A stretch of 64,000 bases of DNA, taken from the NCBI RefSeq assembly GCF_000502955.1, contig NZ_AYWO01000003.1, forward strand, positions 152,958 through 216,957, written 5' to 3'. Numbering within the stretch: the first letter of the stretch is position 1; every line of letters begins with the position of its first letter. Both the position numbers and the translations under genes were made by a program. Under the pieces are notes generated by a model. The model was not told where the DNA came from, ran no database searches, and worked only from the letters and a program-made list of their open reading frames with translations. The DNA is from Mesorhizobium sp. LNHC252B00. GTDB taxonomy: Bacteria > Pseudomonadota > Alphaproteobacteria > Rhizobiales > Rhizobiaceae. Positions 27,855 to 38,014 of the stretch are shown here, piece after piece.

Positions 27855-28694
27855 CTACTGGTCCGAGTTGCTGCCCTTGGTGAGGATATCGTCCGCCAGC
27901 GAGATCGCGGTGCGGCGGTCGGCTTCGCCGGCGGTGGCAAATGCCTCCTCCTGCATGCCGCGTATCCAGGGCTGATCGGCCGGCGAAGCGCGTTCGAGCG
28001 CAGCCGTCATCATCGCCAGGCCGCGAACGATCTTGCCGCTCTGGAACAGCAGGTGGCCCAATGTCGCCTGCGCGCCGGCATGGCCCTTCTCGGCGGCGAG
28101 TTGGAACCAGCGCCCAGCCTGCTTGACACTGGCCTTCACGCCGCCCTCGCCCTTCAGGAACATCTGCCCCATCTCGAACTGCGCGTTCGGATTGCGGTAG
28201 TTGGCGGCGGCGCGCATGTAATATTCCTGAGCGGCCACCTCGTTCTCGGTGACCGGACTGCCGGGAATGCCCTTGCGCAGATAGTCGCCGAGCGCCACCA
28301 GCGCATCGGAGACATAGCTTTCCTCGGGCGAGCCGGGCTCGACATCCTGGTCGACGATCTCCGAGAAGAACTTGAACGCCTCATAGTCGTCGCGCGCCAC
28401 GCCGTCGCCTTCCGCATACATGCGGGCAAGCTTCCAGGTGGCGCCGATCTGGCCGTTTTCGGCGGCATATTTGTAGGCCTCGGCAGCCTGTTCCTTGTGT
28501 CCGTTCTTGTAGGCGGAGAAGCCGAACTGGAACACCGCCCACGGGCTCGACTGCGGCTTCACGCCGGTCTTGTCGTCGAACACCTTGTCATCGAAGGCCA
28601 TGGCCTGGCCCACGGCGCCAAAGGTCGCGCCAAAAGTGGCAGCCACGACCAGTGCCGAAAAGACAGACGACCTCAACAACTCAGATGTCCGCAT
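27855..28694 (-). CDS. exoR: ExoR, periplasmic Sel1-repeat regulator of exopolysaccharide and motility
   Basis: Homologue of Sinorhizobium ExoR, the periplasmic inhibitor of the ExoS-ChvI two-component system that controls succinoglycan synthesis, flagella and symbiosis. The 279-residue chain has a signal peptide ([21 protein letters not shown]). Tandem Sel1/TPR-like repeats follow: [20 protein letters not shown] (about 55-74), [20 protein letters not shown], and [20 protein letters not shown]. These match ExoR block by block as I recall that sequence. ATG 28694 is chosen; an ATG at 28715 would lengthen the overlap with ilvD. The start lies inside the end of ilvD, so the two are probably cotranscribed. 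Confidence 0.85.
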   Translation of the reverse strand: MRTSELLRSSVFSALVVAATFGATFGAVGQAMAFDDKVFDDKTGVKPQSSPWAVFQFGFSAYKNGHKEQAAEAYKYAAENGQIGATWKLARMYAEGDGVARDDYEAFKFFSEIVDQDVEPGSPEESYVSDALVALGDYLRKGIPGSPVTENEVAAQEYYMRAAANYRNPNAQFEMGQMFLKGEGGVKASVKQAGRWFQLAAEKGHAGAQATLGHLLFQSGKIVRGLAMMTAALERASPADQPWIRGMQEEAFATAGEADRRTAISLADDILTKGSNSDQ

Positions 28695-30405
28695 AGCAAT
28701 GTGTTTCTTTCGCACCGCCCGGATGGGTCACCGCGCCATCGCGCGCCGGCCCCACCGTCTGTGCATATTTCCATATCGCGCCCGACTGATAGTCGGTCTT
28801 GCGCGCCTTCCACGTCTTCGCCCTCGCCGCCAGTTCGCTTTGGGATAACGCCACATCGATCGTGCCGTTCACCGCGTCGATCGAGATCACGTCGCCATTC
28901 CTGAGCAGCCCGATCGGACCGCCCACCGCTGCCTCCGGCCCGACATGGCCGATGCAGAAACCGCGCGTCGCGCCCGAGAAGCGCCCGTCGGTGATCAGCG
29001 CCACCTTGCCGCCCATGCCCTGGCCATAGAGCGCTGCCGTCGTCGACAGCATTTCGCGCATGCCGGGGCCGCCGCGCGGCCCTTCGTAGCGAATGACGAG
29101 AACCTCGCCTTCCCTGTAGTTGCGATGCGTTACCGCCTCGAAACATTCCTCTTCCGAATCGAAACAGCGTGCCGGGCCGGAGAACTTCAGCTCCGACATG
29201 CCGGCGACTTTGACGATCGCGCCTTCGGGGGCGAGGTTTCCCTTCAACCCAACGACACCGCCGGTTTGGGTAATGGGTGTGTTGGCCGGGCGGACCACAT
29301 CCTGGTGTTCATTCCAGGCAACGTGCTCCATATTTTCGGCCAAAGTGCGGCCAGTCACGGTCAGGCAGTCACCGTGCAGATAGCCGTGGTCGAGCAATGT
29401 CTTCATCAACAGCGGGATGCCGCCGGCCTCGAACATGTCCTTGGCGACATATTTGCCGCCCGGCTTGAGGTCGGCGATGTAAGGCGTCTTCTCGAAGATC
29501 TTCGCCACGTCGAACAGGTCGAACTTGATGCCGGCCTCGTGTGCGATCGCCGGCAGATGCAGTGCTGCGTTGGTCGAGCCGCCGGTGGCCGAAACCACGG
29601 TCGCCGCATTTTCCAGTGCCTTCAGCGTGACGATGTCGCGCGGCCGGATATTTTTCGCGATCAACTCCATGATTTTTTCGCCCGAAGCGAAATTGAAACG
29701 ATCTCGCATTTCGTACGGCGCCGGCGCGCCACAGGAATAGGGCAACGCCAGGCCGATCGCTTCGGCGACGGTGGCCATGGTGTTGGCGGTGAACTGGGCG
29801 CCACAGGAGCCAGCCGACGGACAGGCCGCCTGTTCGATTTCGAGAAGTTCGGCATCATCGATCTTGCCGACCGAATGTTGGCCGACCGCCTCGAACACAT
29901 CCTGCACGGTGATGGGGCGGCCGCGGTAGCTGCCGGGCAGGATCGAACCGCCATAGATGAAGATCGACGGCACGTTGAGCCGCACCATGGCCATCATCAT
30001 GCCGGGCAGCGACTTGTCGCAGCCGGCCAGCCCAACCAACGCGTCATAGCAATGGCCGCGCATGGTGAGTTCGACTGAATCGGCTATGACCTCGCGCGAC
30101 ACCAGCGACGACTTCATGCCCTGGTGACCCATGGCGATGCCATCGGTGACGGTGATGGTGCAGAATTCGCGCGGCGTGCCATTGGCGGCCGCAACGCCCT
30201 TCTTGACCACCTGCGCCTGGCGCATCAGCGAGATGTTGCAGGGGGCCGCCTCGTTCCAGCAGGATGCGACGCCGACCAGCGGCTGCGCGATCTCGGCTGC
30301 CGACAAGCCCATTGCGTAGAGATAGGAACGGTGCGGCGCCCGCGCCGGACCGACGGTCACATGGCGGCTGGGGAGCTTAGCCTTGGAAATGACTTTGGCG
30401 TCCAT
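28681..30405 (-). CDS. ilvD: Dihydroxy-acid dehydratase
   Basis: Fe-S enzyme of valine, isoleucine and leucine synthesis that dehydrates 2,3-dihydroxy acids. The 574-residue chain has the iron-sulfur cysteines in [26 protein letters not shown] (about 121) and [16 protein letters not shown] (about 189-204). The C-terminal [19 protein letters not shown] is typical. The start is ATG 30405 ([13 protein letters not shown]), where conserved sequence begins; the open frame extends further left but without family character. The 3' end overlaps exoR by 14 bases. Confidence 0.95.
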   Translation of the reverse strand: MDAKVISKAKLPSRHVTVGPARAPHRSYLYAMGLSAAEIAQPLVGVASCWNEAAPCNISLMRQAQVVKKGVAAANGTPREFCTITVTDGIAMGHQGMKSSLVSREVIADSVELTMRGHCYDALVGLAGCDKSLPGMMMAMVRLNVPSIFIYGGSILPGSYRGRPITVQDVFEAVGQHSVGKIDDAELLEIEQAACPSAGSCGAQFTANTMATVAEAIGLALPYSCGAPAPYEMRDRFNFASGEKIMELIAKNIRPRDIVTLKALENAATVVSATGGSTNAALHLPAIAHEAGIKFDLFDVAKIFEKTPYIADLKPGGKYVAKDMFEAGGIPLLMKTLLDHGYLHGDCLTVTGRTLAENMEHVAWNEHQDVVRPANTPITQTGGVVGLKGNLAPEGAIVKVAGMSELKFSGPARCFDSEEECFEAVTHRNYREGEVLVIRYEGPRGGPGMREMLSTTAALYGQGMGGKVALITDGRFSGATRGFCIGHVGPEAAVGGPIGLLRNGDVISIDAVNGTIDVALSQSELAARAKTWKARKTDYQSGAIWKYAQTVGPARDGAVTHPGGAKETHCYADI

Positions 30406-30660
30406 ACTCTTCCTTGCCCACATCTTCCCTGAAAAGGGGGCGATGCGGCCTGCCCCATCGCCGAGCCTTTTGGCGCGTGTCCCGAGACAAGATCGAGGTG
30501 CGCCGGGTTTATGGCGGGAAATGGGCAATTTCCTTGGCCTGATCTTTAGCGCAGGGGTTGTTCAGAAAGTGTTGCCGAAACGTCACAATTGCACGAGGTG
30601 AAAGCGGTGCTATTTATATGCAACGCGGCTTGGGTAACTGGACGCCTGACCAGACCTGCC

Positions 30661-30697
30661 AACGAAAAAGGCCGAGCGATGCCCGGCCTTTTTCGTT
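30661..30697 (-). terminator. Terminator after the FadL-type porin gene
   Basis: Inverted repeat AACGAAAAAGGCCG ... CGGCCTTTTTCGTT with a small GAGCGATGCC loop region. It lies 16 bases past the porin stop, reads T-rich on the minus strand and could work in both directions. The rest of the 307-base gap (30406-30712) presumably holds the ilvD promoter; I see no gene in it. Confidence 0.8.
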
Positions 30698-30712
30698 CAG
30701 CTTTTCAGAGGT

Positions 30713-31942
30713 TTAGAACTTGATCTTGAGGCCGCCTGAAATCGCTGTGACGAGATCGTTGCCGAAGTCGTAGGTGGCGTCATCTCCAACAACTTTACCG
30801 TTCTCCCCAATCAATATACCGGAATGACCGCTTGTCAGCACGCCAACCGCGCCAGCCAAGCGAACCTCGATATTCGGCTTAGGGGTGTAAGCGACACCGC
30901 CCCCCAGCGTCCAGGAGTCCGTCTGCGAGCCGTAGCCATGCGAAGTGCCGCGATCCCAGGAGAGCTGGCCGGCCGCACTCCACTCGTCGTTGAACTTATG
31001 ACCGATGCCGCCCGTGACCGTCCAGCCGTCACGATACATCAGGTCGAGCGACGTTACTTCGCCTGGCGAGTTCGTGAAGCAAAACGCGCTTGGGACACCG
31101 ACCGGACAGATCGGCACACTCTGTAGCACGCTCCAGTTAACCCACTTGATCGAACCGAAGGCGAGCCAGCCGGGCGCGATGCCCGACTGCATTTTCAATT
31201 CCACCACGTCCGGCATGTACTGCGTTGAGCCGTAGATCGGAAGAACGACGCTGCCGACATTTGTCAGATCGAGCGTGCCCGAAATGCTATCGAGCTTAAC
31301 TTTCGAATTATAGACGAGGCTCGCGCGCAACGCGATGTCGGGGATTTCGTAGGCAAGGCCGGCGCGCCAGCCCCAGCCGTTGCTCGTCAGATCGACGCGA
31401 CCGGTGCCGCCGAAGTCGGGCACCAGCGGTGACACCAGGCTTTCCTTGAAACCGTAGACCTTCTGGTAGAAAACACCGCCGATAAAGCGGAGTTGACCCT
31501 TGCCCGCATCCATTTTGTAAGAGCAAGTCGCAGCGTAGTTATCGCTTTTGATGTCGGTTTCCATGTTGGAAAACGCACCATTCCACACGCCGGGCGCAAC
31601 ATGCGCACCCCAAGGCTGCGAGTAGTCAATCATACAGTCGACACCTTGGACGATTTGGGCCTTCGCGCCGATGCGCGGGACCCAATAGTTCTCGGCCCCA
31701 TCGGCCGAGGTCCCGAAACCTAGGTCGGCCCCGCCAGGACCGCGCGCATTCTTGAGCTTACGATCCGGCATCACGTAAGTCGCTTCCGCTTCCGTAGAGA
31801 ACGGCGCAGGGTCAAACAAAAGATCGATGTCGTAACCGCCGCGCTCCAGGCCGCCAGCATGCGCCGAACTCATCGCGGTTCCGATCAAAGCCAGCGACAA
31901 GCACCCTGCCCCCAGCAGTGCTTTCAGACGCAAATTGTTCAT
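30713..31942 (-). CDS. Outer membrane protein of the FadL/OmpP1/TodX family
   Basis: A 409-residue beta-barrel transporter for hydrophobic compounds such as long-chain fatty acids. It has a signal peptide (LLGAGCLSLALIGTAMSSAHA) followed by GGLERGGYDIDLLFD, similar to the FadL N-terminus. Alternating hydrophobic strands run through the chain (WRAGLAYEIPDIALRASLVY, WTVTGGIGHKFNDEWSAAGQ) and it ends with a C-terminal Phe (GGLKIKF), the usual outer-membrane assembly signal. The ATG has a strong GGGGAGG upstream. The substrate is unknown. Confidence 0.85.
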   Translation of the reverse strand: MNNLRLKALLGAGCLSLALIGTAMSSAHAGGLERGGYDIDLLFDPAPFSTEAEATYVMPDRKLKNARGPGGADLGFGTSADGAENYWVPRIGAKAQIVQGVDCMIDYSQPWGAHVAPGVWNGAFSNMETDIKSDNYAATCSYKMDAGKGQLRFIGGVFYQKVYGFKESLVSPLVPDFGGTGRVDLTSNGWGWRAGLAYEIPDIALRASLVYNSKVKLDSISGTLDLTNVGSVVLPIYGSTQYMPDVVELKMQSGIAPGWLAFGSIKWVNWSVLQSVPICPVGVPSAFCFTNSPGEVTSLDLMYRDGWTVTGGIGHKFNDEWSAAGQLSWDRGTSHGYGSQTDSWTLGGGVAYTPKPNIEVRLAGAVGVLTSGHSGILIGENGKVVGDDATYDFGNDLVTAISGGLKIKF

Positions 31943-32301
31943 GGATGTCCTCCCCCGAATAACCGTGCATCAAGCTAGAACCAATTCAGGTTAACGGTGC
32001 AACAACGAATTCAAGAAGCGTACACGTACAGTTGATCAGAGTGCGTTTTCCGCAAAATTCCGACTCTCCCGCAAGACCGAAAACACGGCATTTGGGTGCA
32101 AATGAACCAACAAAATCGGGGAAACTTCTCCAAAATGGCCCAAGAAGAGGGCATTTTGCGGGTATCCGGCCCCATTGTTACATTATGGCAACAATGGGGC
32201 TAAAACTTCCGTTTACGTCAACATTAACGCAACGGAATGCCTGTTTTCGAGGCAAAAATGCTGCCATTTTAGAGGGCGCTAAAATCTCGCGAATCCCGCC
32301 C
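31943..32301. other. Spacer between porin and valS with an 11-base inverted repeat
   Basis: A 359-base non-coding stretch, AT-richer than the genes around it. It contains the perfect inverted repeat GCCCCATTGTT (32169-32179) and AACAATGGGGC (32190-32200) with a 10-base spacer, about 230 bases upstream of the porin start. No U-tract follows on either strand, so an operator is more likely than a terminator. The open frame across it continues antisense into valS and is not a gene. Confidence 0.55.
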
Positions 32302-35085
32302 TCAACCGGCGTCGCGAACCCTGGTCAACGCGACCGAAAGCTTCTCCTGCGCGTCGCGGTATTCGGTGAGCTTTTCGCGCTCTGCCTCGACGATCTCTGC
32401 CGGCGCGCTGGCGACGAACCTTTCGTTCGACAGCTTCTTGTGCAGGCGCGCGATTTCCTCGGTCACCTTGGCCAGTTCCTTCCGCAGCCGTGCCGCCTCC
32501 GCGACAAGATCGATCAGGCTGCCGAGCGGCAGGCAGATCGTCGCCTCGTTGAGCACGATCTGCGCCGAACCCTTTGGCGCAACATCGGCCAGCGAGATGT
32601 CGCCGACGCGTGCCAGCCGCCTGATCGCCGAATCCTCACGGACAAGCCGTTCGCGCGTCACATCGTTGGCACCGACCACCACCAGCGGTGCAATGGCAGC
32701 CGGCGGCACGTTCATTTCCGAGCGCACGGAGCGGATGCCTGAAACGAGGTCGACCAGCCAGTTGATGTCGGCGGCGGCATCCGCGTCTTCGAAGTCCGGC
32801 GACGGCCATGCAGCATGGCATAGCAGCGACGCGCGTTCCTTGCCTTCGCCAGCGGTCTGCGCCCACAGCTCCTCGGTCATGAACGGCATCATCGGATGCA
32901 GCAGCTTGTAGATCTCGTCCAGCACGAAAGCGACGCAAGCGCGGCTTTCGGCCTTCGCCGCCTCGTCGGAGCCCATGAACACCGGCTTCAGCAGTTCCAG
33001 GTACCAGTCGCAGAACAGGTTCCAGACGAAGCGGTATGCGGCACCCGCCGCCTCGTTGAAGCGGTATGAGGTAATGCCGTCGGTGATCTCGCGCGCGGCG
33101 CGCGTCAGCTCGGTCAGGATCCAGCGGTTGACCGCCAGCTTGGCGTCGTTCAGCCAGAAATCGTCATCGCGCGCAACCTCGTTCATCTCGGCAAAACGCG
33201 TCGCGTTCCACAGCTTGGTGCCGAAGTTGCGATAGCCGGCGATGCGCGCCGGGTCGAGCTTCACGTCGCGGCCTTGGGCCGCCATCACCGTCAGGGTGAA
33301 GCGCAGCGCATCGGCGCCGTATTCGTCTATGAGGTCGAGCGGGTCGATGACGTTGCCTTTCGACTTCGACATCTTCTGCCCGTTCTTGTCGCGGACCAGC
33401 GCATGGACATAGACGGTGTGGAAAGGCTCCTCGTCCATGAAGTGCAAGCCCATCATCATCATGCGGGCGACCCAGAAGAAGATGATGTCGAAGCCGGTCA
33501 CCAGCACGTCGGTCTGGTAGTAGGTGTTCAGCTCGGGTGTCTCGTCCGGCCATCCCAAGGTCGAGAACGGCCACAGCGCCGACGAGAACCAGGTGTCGAG
33601 CACATCCTCGTCGCGGGTCAGGATCTCGCCTGGCTGGAAATTCTCGAGCTTGTCCTCGACCCATGCCTTCCACGGCCCTTCCAGCGCCAGATAATATTCG
33701 ATCGCCGCGCCGAGCGCCTCTTCCTCGGTCTTCTCGACGAAGACCCGTCCGTCCGGCCCGTACCAGGCCGGGATCTGGTGACCCCACCAGAGCTGGCGCG
33801 AGATGCACCAGGGCTGGATGTTCTCCATCCAGTCGAAATAGGTCTTCTCCCAGTTCTTCGGCACGAAGTTCGTGCGGCCCTCGCGCACCGATGCGATCGC
33901 CGGTTTGGCCAGCTCCGCCGCGTTGGCATACCATTGCTCGGTCAGGAACGGCTCGATCGGCACGCCGCCGCGGTCGCCATGCGGTACGGCGTGGCGATGC
34001 GGCTCGACCTTTTCGAGGAAACCGCCTTCTTCCATCAGCTCGACTATCTTCTTGCGCGCGACGAAGCGGTCGAGCCCGTCGAGTTCATTCCAGACCGCCT
34101 GGCGCTCCGGCGTCACCTCGAGACCGGCAAGAAAATCCTCATTGTCCTTGAGGCTTACCGCCGCCGCGGTGGTCAGGATGTTGATCGCCGGCAGCTTGTG
34201 ACGCTTGCCGACCTCGAAGTCGTTGAAGTCGTGCGCCGGCGTGATCTTGACCGCCCCGGAGCCCTTCTCAGGGTCGGAATATTCATCCGCCACGACGGGA
34301 ATCTTGCGGCCGACGATCGGCAGAACGATGTTCTTGCCGACCAGGTGCCGGAAACGCTCATCGTCGGGGTATACGGCAACGGCCGTATCGCCCAGCATCG
34401 TCTCGGGGCGCGTCGTCGCCACGGTGATGAAGGTTTTTGGGTTTTCCGGGTCGAAGGCCTGGCCCTCTATGGGGTAGCGGAAATGCCAGAGATTGCCGTT
34501 GACCTCCTGCTGCTCGACCTCGAGATCGGAGATCGCGGTCAGCAGCTTCGGGTCCCAGTTCACAAGACGCTTGTCCTTGTAGATCAGGCCTTCCTTGTAG
34601 AGCGTGACGAACACTTCAAGCACGGCCTTGGACAGGCCCTCGTCCATGGTGAAGCGTTCGCGTGACCAATCGGCGGAGGCGCCGAGCCGCTTCAGCTGGT
34701 TGAAGATCGCGCCACCGGATTCGGCCTTCCACTCCCACACTTTCTCGATGAACTGCTCGCGGGTCAGGTCGCGGCGGTGGATCTGCTTTTCCATAAGCTG
34801 GCGCTCGACCACCATCTGTGTGGCGATGCCGGCATGGTCCATGCCCGGCTGCCACAAGACGTTCTTGCCGCGCATGCGCTCGAAGCGCACCAATATGTCC
34901 TGCAGCGTGTTGTTAAGCGCGTGCCCCATATGCAGCGAACCGGTGACGTTCGGCGGCGGGATGACGATGGTGAAGGCCTCCGCCCCCTCCTCGGCCCCGG
35001 CACCGGCGCGAAACGCGTCGGCCTCTTCCCAGACTTTGGCGATCTTCGGCTCGACGGTTTTGGCGTCGTAGGTCTTTTCAAGCAT
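32302..35085 (-). CDS. valS: Valyl-tRNA synthetase
   Basis: Class I synthetase that charges tRNA-Val. The 927-residue chain has the HIGH motif in PPNVTGSLHMGHALNN (about 42-57), a CP1 editing domain, and the KMSKS motif KMSKSKGNVIDPLD. An anticodon-binding domain and a C-terminal coiled coil (EEIARLHKKLSNERF) follow, which are specific to ValRS. The ATG at 35085 (MLEKTYDAKTVEP) is the family start; the longer frame upstream is not conserved. Confidence 0.97.
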   Translation of the reverse strand: MLEKTYDAKTVEPKIAKVWEEADAFRAGAGAEEGAEAFTIVIPPPNVTGSLHMGHALNNTLQDILVRFERMRGKNVLWQPGMDHAGIATQMVVERQLMEKQIHRRDLTREQFIEKVWEWKAESGGAIFNQLKRLGASADWSRERFTMDEGLSKAVLEVFVTLYKEGLIYKDKRLVNWDPKLLTAISDLEVEQQEVNGNLWHFRYPIEGQAFDPENPKTFITVATTRPETMLGDTAVAVYPDDERFRHLVGKNIVLPIVGRKIPVVADEYSDPEKGSGAVKITPAHDFNDFEVGKRHKLPAINILTTAAAVSLKDNEDFLAGLEVTPERQAVWNELDGLDRFVARKKIVELMEEGGFLEKVEPHRHAVPHGDRGGVPIEPFLTEQWYANAAELAKPAIASVREGRTNFVPKNWEKTYFDWMENIQPWCISRQLWWGHQIPAWYGPDGRVFVEKTEEEALGAAIEYYLALEGPWKAWVEDKLENFQPGEILTRDEDVLDTWFSSALWPFSTLGWPDETPELNTYYQTDVLVTGFDIIFFWVARMMMMGLHFMDEEPFHTVYVHALVRDKNGQKMSKSKGNVIDPLDLIDEYGADALRFTLTVMAAQGRDVKLDPARIAGYRNFGTKLWNATRFAEMNEVARDDDFWLNDAKLAVNRWILTELTRAAREITDGITSYRFNEAAGAAYRFVWNLFCDWYLELLKPVFMGSDEAAKAESRACVAFVLDEIYKLLHPMMPFMTEELWAQTAGEGKERASLLCHAAWPSPDFEDADAAADINWLVDLVSGIRSVRSEMNVPPAAIAPLVVVGANDVTRERLVREDSAIRRLARVGDISLADVAPKGSAQIVLNEATICLPLGSLIDLVAEAARLRKELAKVTEEIARLHKKLSNERFVASAPAEIVEAEREKLTEYRDAQEKLSVALTRVRDAG

Positions 35086-35429
35086 GGGAAAATGGTCCGC
35101 GCTGTCGGGAGTTATGCTGGTCCGGTGTAAATCGGAAGGTTTTGGCCAAGTCAACCGCAAGGGCTGTCGCGGCATTCACGGGCAGATAGGCGCGGCCCTG
35201 TTCATTTCAACGCAAGGCATGCCCGCATTTGGCGCAGAGCTTCGCCCTTGGCGTCCGATAGGGTTTTCTGCATGCCGGATAGCCATAATCCGACCGGCGG
35301 ACGTAGAAGATCTCGAACATGGTCCATTGTGGTAAGGGAATCCGGCGGCGACCTGTCTGCCTCGCCACCAATACAAACTGACCTCCCCCAAAGAAACGGC
35401 GCCACGAGGGCGCCGTCTCTTTTTGGCAA
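35086..35429. other. Gap between valS and popZ
   Basis: 344 bases. The right end holds the popZ terminator. Two short overlapping minus-strand frames (starts near 35320 and 35329; ends ALRQMRACLALK and AKLCAKCGHALR) are open but lack ribosome-binding sites, and I cannot support either. The valS promoter should lie between about 35090 and 35200. Confidence 0.4.
35391..35416 (-). terminator. Terminator after popZ
   Basis: Eight-base stem ACGGCGCC (35396-35403) with GGCGCCGT (35409-35416) and a five-base loop. On the minus strand it is followed by TTTCTT. It starts 14 bases past the popZ stop. Confidence 0.8.
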
Positions 35430-36227
35430 CTACTGGGCGCCGCGCGCCACGCGCTCGATTTCTTCGCGCACCAGCCTTTCGACCAGCGTCGGCAGATTGT
35501 TGTCGAGCCAATCCTGCAGCATCGGACGCAGCATCTCTTCGGCCATCTCGTCGAATGTCTTTTTGCTGCGGCTGGCAAACGCGTCGGAAAGCTCGCCAAA
35601 AGCGGCGGCAACCTGCCGGCCTGTATGCTCGGAAACGATCCCCGGACGCGCCGCGTCACTAACTGGCGTTGGCCGTGCCGCGTCTGGACGAGGTGTCTCG
35701 GAGGTCGCCTTCGCGCTCGGTTCGTCCCTTGAATCGTCGGCCGGCGGCTGGGCAACCGGCTTGCGTGCCTCGGCCATTTTTGCCTGCTCACCAACCGCGG
35801 CGATCTCGCGCCGCCAATCGGCAACGGGGGCAATGACGGGACGTGGTGCCGACGCGTCGACCGCGGCCGGTTCGGCGGCAATCCGGGCACTGACCTCGGC
35901 AAGTGTCATCGATGGCTTCGCCGGAGCTGGATCGGCGCGCACCGGCGTTTCCATACGCGCAATCGCCGGCTCGGCCGCCGGCAGCTGTGCCTGGACTTCC
36001 GCCAGCGTCACCGGCTTCCTGACCTCGGGGCCGGCATGCAGGTCGGCACGGAATGCCTCGACGTCGGGGGCAGCATCGCCGCTCGACGCCGGCTCCAGAT
36101 CCTGGCGCAACTCATCGGCGTCGCCCGGCTGCTTGCGGCCGCCGTCGCTGTCCTCGATGATTCGCCTGATGGAAGCCAGGATCTCTTCCATGGAAGGTTC
36201 GCGCTGTGCGCTGCTTGCCGTTGCCAT
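35430..36227 (-). CDS. popZ: PopZ-family polar organizing protein (DUF2497)
   Basis: Alphaproteobacterial scaffold that forms a polar microdomain and anchors the chromosome origin through ParB. The 265-residue chain has the usual three parts: a short N-terminal helix (PSMEEILASIRRIIEDSD, about 12-29) that recruits clients, and a long Pro/Ala/Glu-rich disordered region (about 30-190). A C-terminal helical oligomerisation domain (FDEMAEEMLRPMLQDWLDNN, then LPTLVERLVREEIERVAR) completes it. I start at ATG 36227 (MATASSAQREPS), just before the conserved helix; an upstream ATG/GTG at 36275 adds 16 residues. Next to valS and tolC. Confidence 0.85.
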   Translation of the reverse strand: MATASSAQREPSMEEILASIRRIIEDSDGGRKQPGDADELRQDLEPASSGDAAPDVEAFRADLHAGPEVRKPVTLAEVQAQLPAAEPAIARMETPVRADPAPAKPSMTLAEVSARIAAEPAAVDASAPRPVIAPVADWRREIAAVGEQAKMAEARKPVAQPPADDSRDEPSAKATSETPRPDAARPTPVSDAARPGIVSEHTGRQVAAAFGELSDAFASRSKKTFDEMAEEMLRPMLQDWLDNNLPTLVERLVREEIERVARGAQ

Positions 36228-36442
36228 CGTCACATCCGCCGCCTTTGTGACCTCTGTGGATTTCCGCTCCGGCAAGGCCGGATCGAATCATGGCAACAGC
36301 GTAGCCGACGGATCGCCGCACGAGAATCCCCAATCTGGGGACTTGTGGGATTTCAACAGATTAGCGTGATCTTAAACCCACGAGCAGCCGAGCAAGCAAT
36401 CCTGCTCAAACGGCGAGACGGAAAAATCCGGACCGGGCGCCC

Positions 36443-37831
36443 TCAGCGGCCGTCCGGCGTGCGCAGGCCGATCCACTTGTCCTTGACGGCGTTGTAGTGC
36501 TCTTCAGGCTTGTATTTCGTCACCTGCAGGCCAAGGCGGTCGACAGACAGGCGGCCGGTCGCCTGCAGGATGGCATAGCTCGCCACCACCACATCATGCT
36601 CATAACTCGCCTGGTTGATCTCGGCGGTGATGACCGTAGCCTGTGCGTTGAGGACATCGAGCGTGGTGCGCTGGCCGACATTGCGTTCTTCGATGACGCC
36701 GTTCAACGCCAGCTTTGCCGCCTCGATCACTTGCCTGTTGGCCGTCAGCTGCTGCTGCGCGGCAGTGTACTCGGTCCAGGCGGCGGTGACGGCCTGGCGC
36801 ACTTGGTCGCGGCTCACGTCGACCTCGATGCGGGCCCGGCTGAGCGATTCCTTGTCCTGGCGCACAATCGCCGAGGTGCGGCCACCGGAATAGATCGGGA
36901 TGGTCAGCGTTGCCCCGACACTGGCCGAATTGGTGGTGCCGTCCTGCGTCGAGAGGAAGCCCGGCACGGTGTTGCGATACGCGCTCGAGACGCCGGCGGA
37001 AGCAGACAGCTGCGGCAGCAGCGCGCCTTCGGCCGACTTCACAGAAAACGAAGCAGCGTCGACCAGATGCTGGGTGGCAAGGATAGCCGGATGCTCGTTC
37101 GAGGCCACCCCGATGGCGGCAGCCAGGCTCGACGGCAACAGCTTTGCCACCGGCGAAGCGCCTTTGAGCTTGCCTGGTTCGTCGCCGACGATCTCGCGAT
37201 AGGTCGCGGCACTCGCCAGTGCCTGCGCCCGGGCGGCGCTCAGCGATGCCACGGCGGCGGCCCGCGAAGCATCGGCCTGCGCGACGTCCGTACGCGTGCC
37301 TTCACCAACCTCGAAACGCGAACGCGCCGCGCGCGCCGTTTCAGTGAGGAATTGCAGGTTCTGCTCGGTCAGCACGGCGATCTGGCGGTCGCGAATCACG
37401 TTCATATACGCCTGGGCGGCGCTGAACAGGGTGTTCTCTTCGGTGTTGCGCAGGCTTTCGACCGAAGCGCGAACTTGTGATTCGGCGGCAGCGACATTGT
37501 TCCTGGTCTGAAAGCCGTCGAACAGCGTCTGATTGATCTGGACACCAAAATTGCCGGTGGTCAGCCGTACGCTCCGATCCGCACCGGTGAGATGGCTGCT
37601 GGAATAGTCGATTGTCGCCGAGCCGTTGATGGTCGGACGCCAGCCCGACTTGGCGATGGCGACGCTCTCATCGGTAATACGAACGCCGGCGCGGGCGGAA
37701 TTCAGCGAAGAATTGTACTGATAGGCCTTTGCAAGCGCGCCTGAGATGGTTTCCGCCGAAGCGGTCAGTGGGGACAGCATGGTCGCCGAAACGAGGACGG
37801 CGGTGAAAAGTGACTTTCGTACAGACGGCAC
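36443..37831 (-). CDS. tolC: TolC-family outer membrane efflux protein (BepC-like)
   Basis: Outer-membrane channel for type I secretion and multidrug efflux. The 462-residue chain has a signal peptide (LFTAVLVSATMLSPLTASA) and two tandem OEP repeats. The first repeat includes ALAKAYQYNSSLNSARAGVR and the second NEHPAILATQHLVDAASFSV. Each ends in TolC-type motifs such as RFEVGEGTRTDVAQADA and ERNVGQRTTLDVLNAQA. It starts at GTG 37831 with GAGGG upstream. A second isoaspartyl-methyltransferase gene lies directly upstream, an arrangement usual in rhizobia. Confidence 0.93.
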   Translation of the reverse strand: MPSVRKSLFTAVLVSATMLSPLTASAETISGALAKAYQYNSSLNSARAGVRITDESVAIAKSGWRPTINGSATIDYSSSHLTGADRSVRLTTGNFGVQINQTLFDGFQTRNNVAAAESQVRASVESLRNTEENTLFSAAQAYMNVIRDRQIAVLTEQNLQFLTETARAARSRFEVGEGTRTDVAQADASRAAAVASLSAARAQALASAATYREIVGDEPGKLKGASPVAKLLPSSLAAAIGVASNEHPAILATQHLVDAASFSVKSAEGALLPQLSASAGVSSAYRNTVPGFLSTQDGTTNSASVGATLTIPIYSGGRTSAIVRQDKESLSRARIEVDVSRDQVRQAVTAAWTEYTAAQQQLTANRQVIEAAKLALNGVIEERNVGQRTTLDVLNAQATVITAEINQASYEHDVVVASYAILQATGRLSVDRLGLQVTKYKPEEHYNAVKDKWIGLRTPDGR

Positions 37832-38014
37832 GGTTAAACCCTCATTCGTTTTCCATGGGAACTGCGCCGCACCGGCTTCTCGTCGTGATCAGCCGCCGCC
37901 GCGTGTTCGATGTTCCCTGCTGCTCAGCCCCAAAGTGCCCCCAGTTTGCGGATCAGCAACAATTGTTCAAATGCAAGCGACCATGACAATGCCTCTGCTG
38001 CAAGGCAAAATCAC

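Noticed and set aside
32032-32742. 236-codon plus-strand frame between the porin and valS genes
   Set aside because: Most of it lies antisense to the valS 3' end and it lacks a ribosome-binding site or family character.
35202-35429. Short minus-strand frames between valS and popZ
   Set aside because: Two overlapping frames look equally plausible, neither has a ribosome-binding site, and one runs through the popZ terminator.
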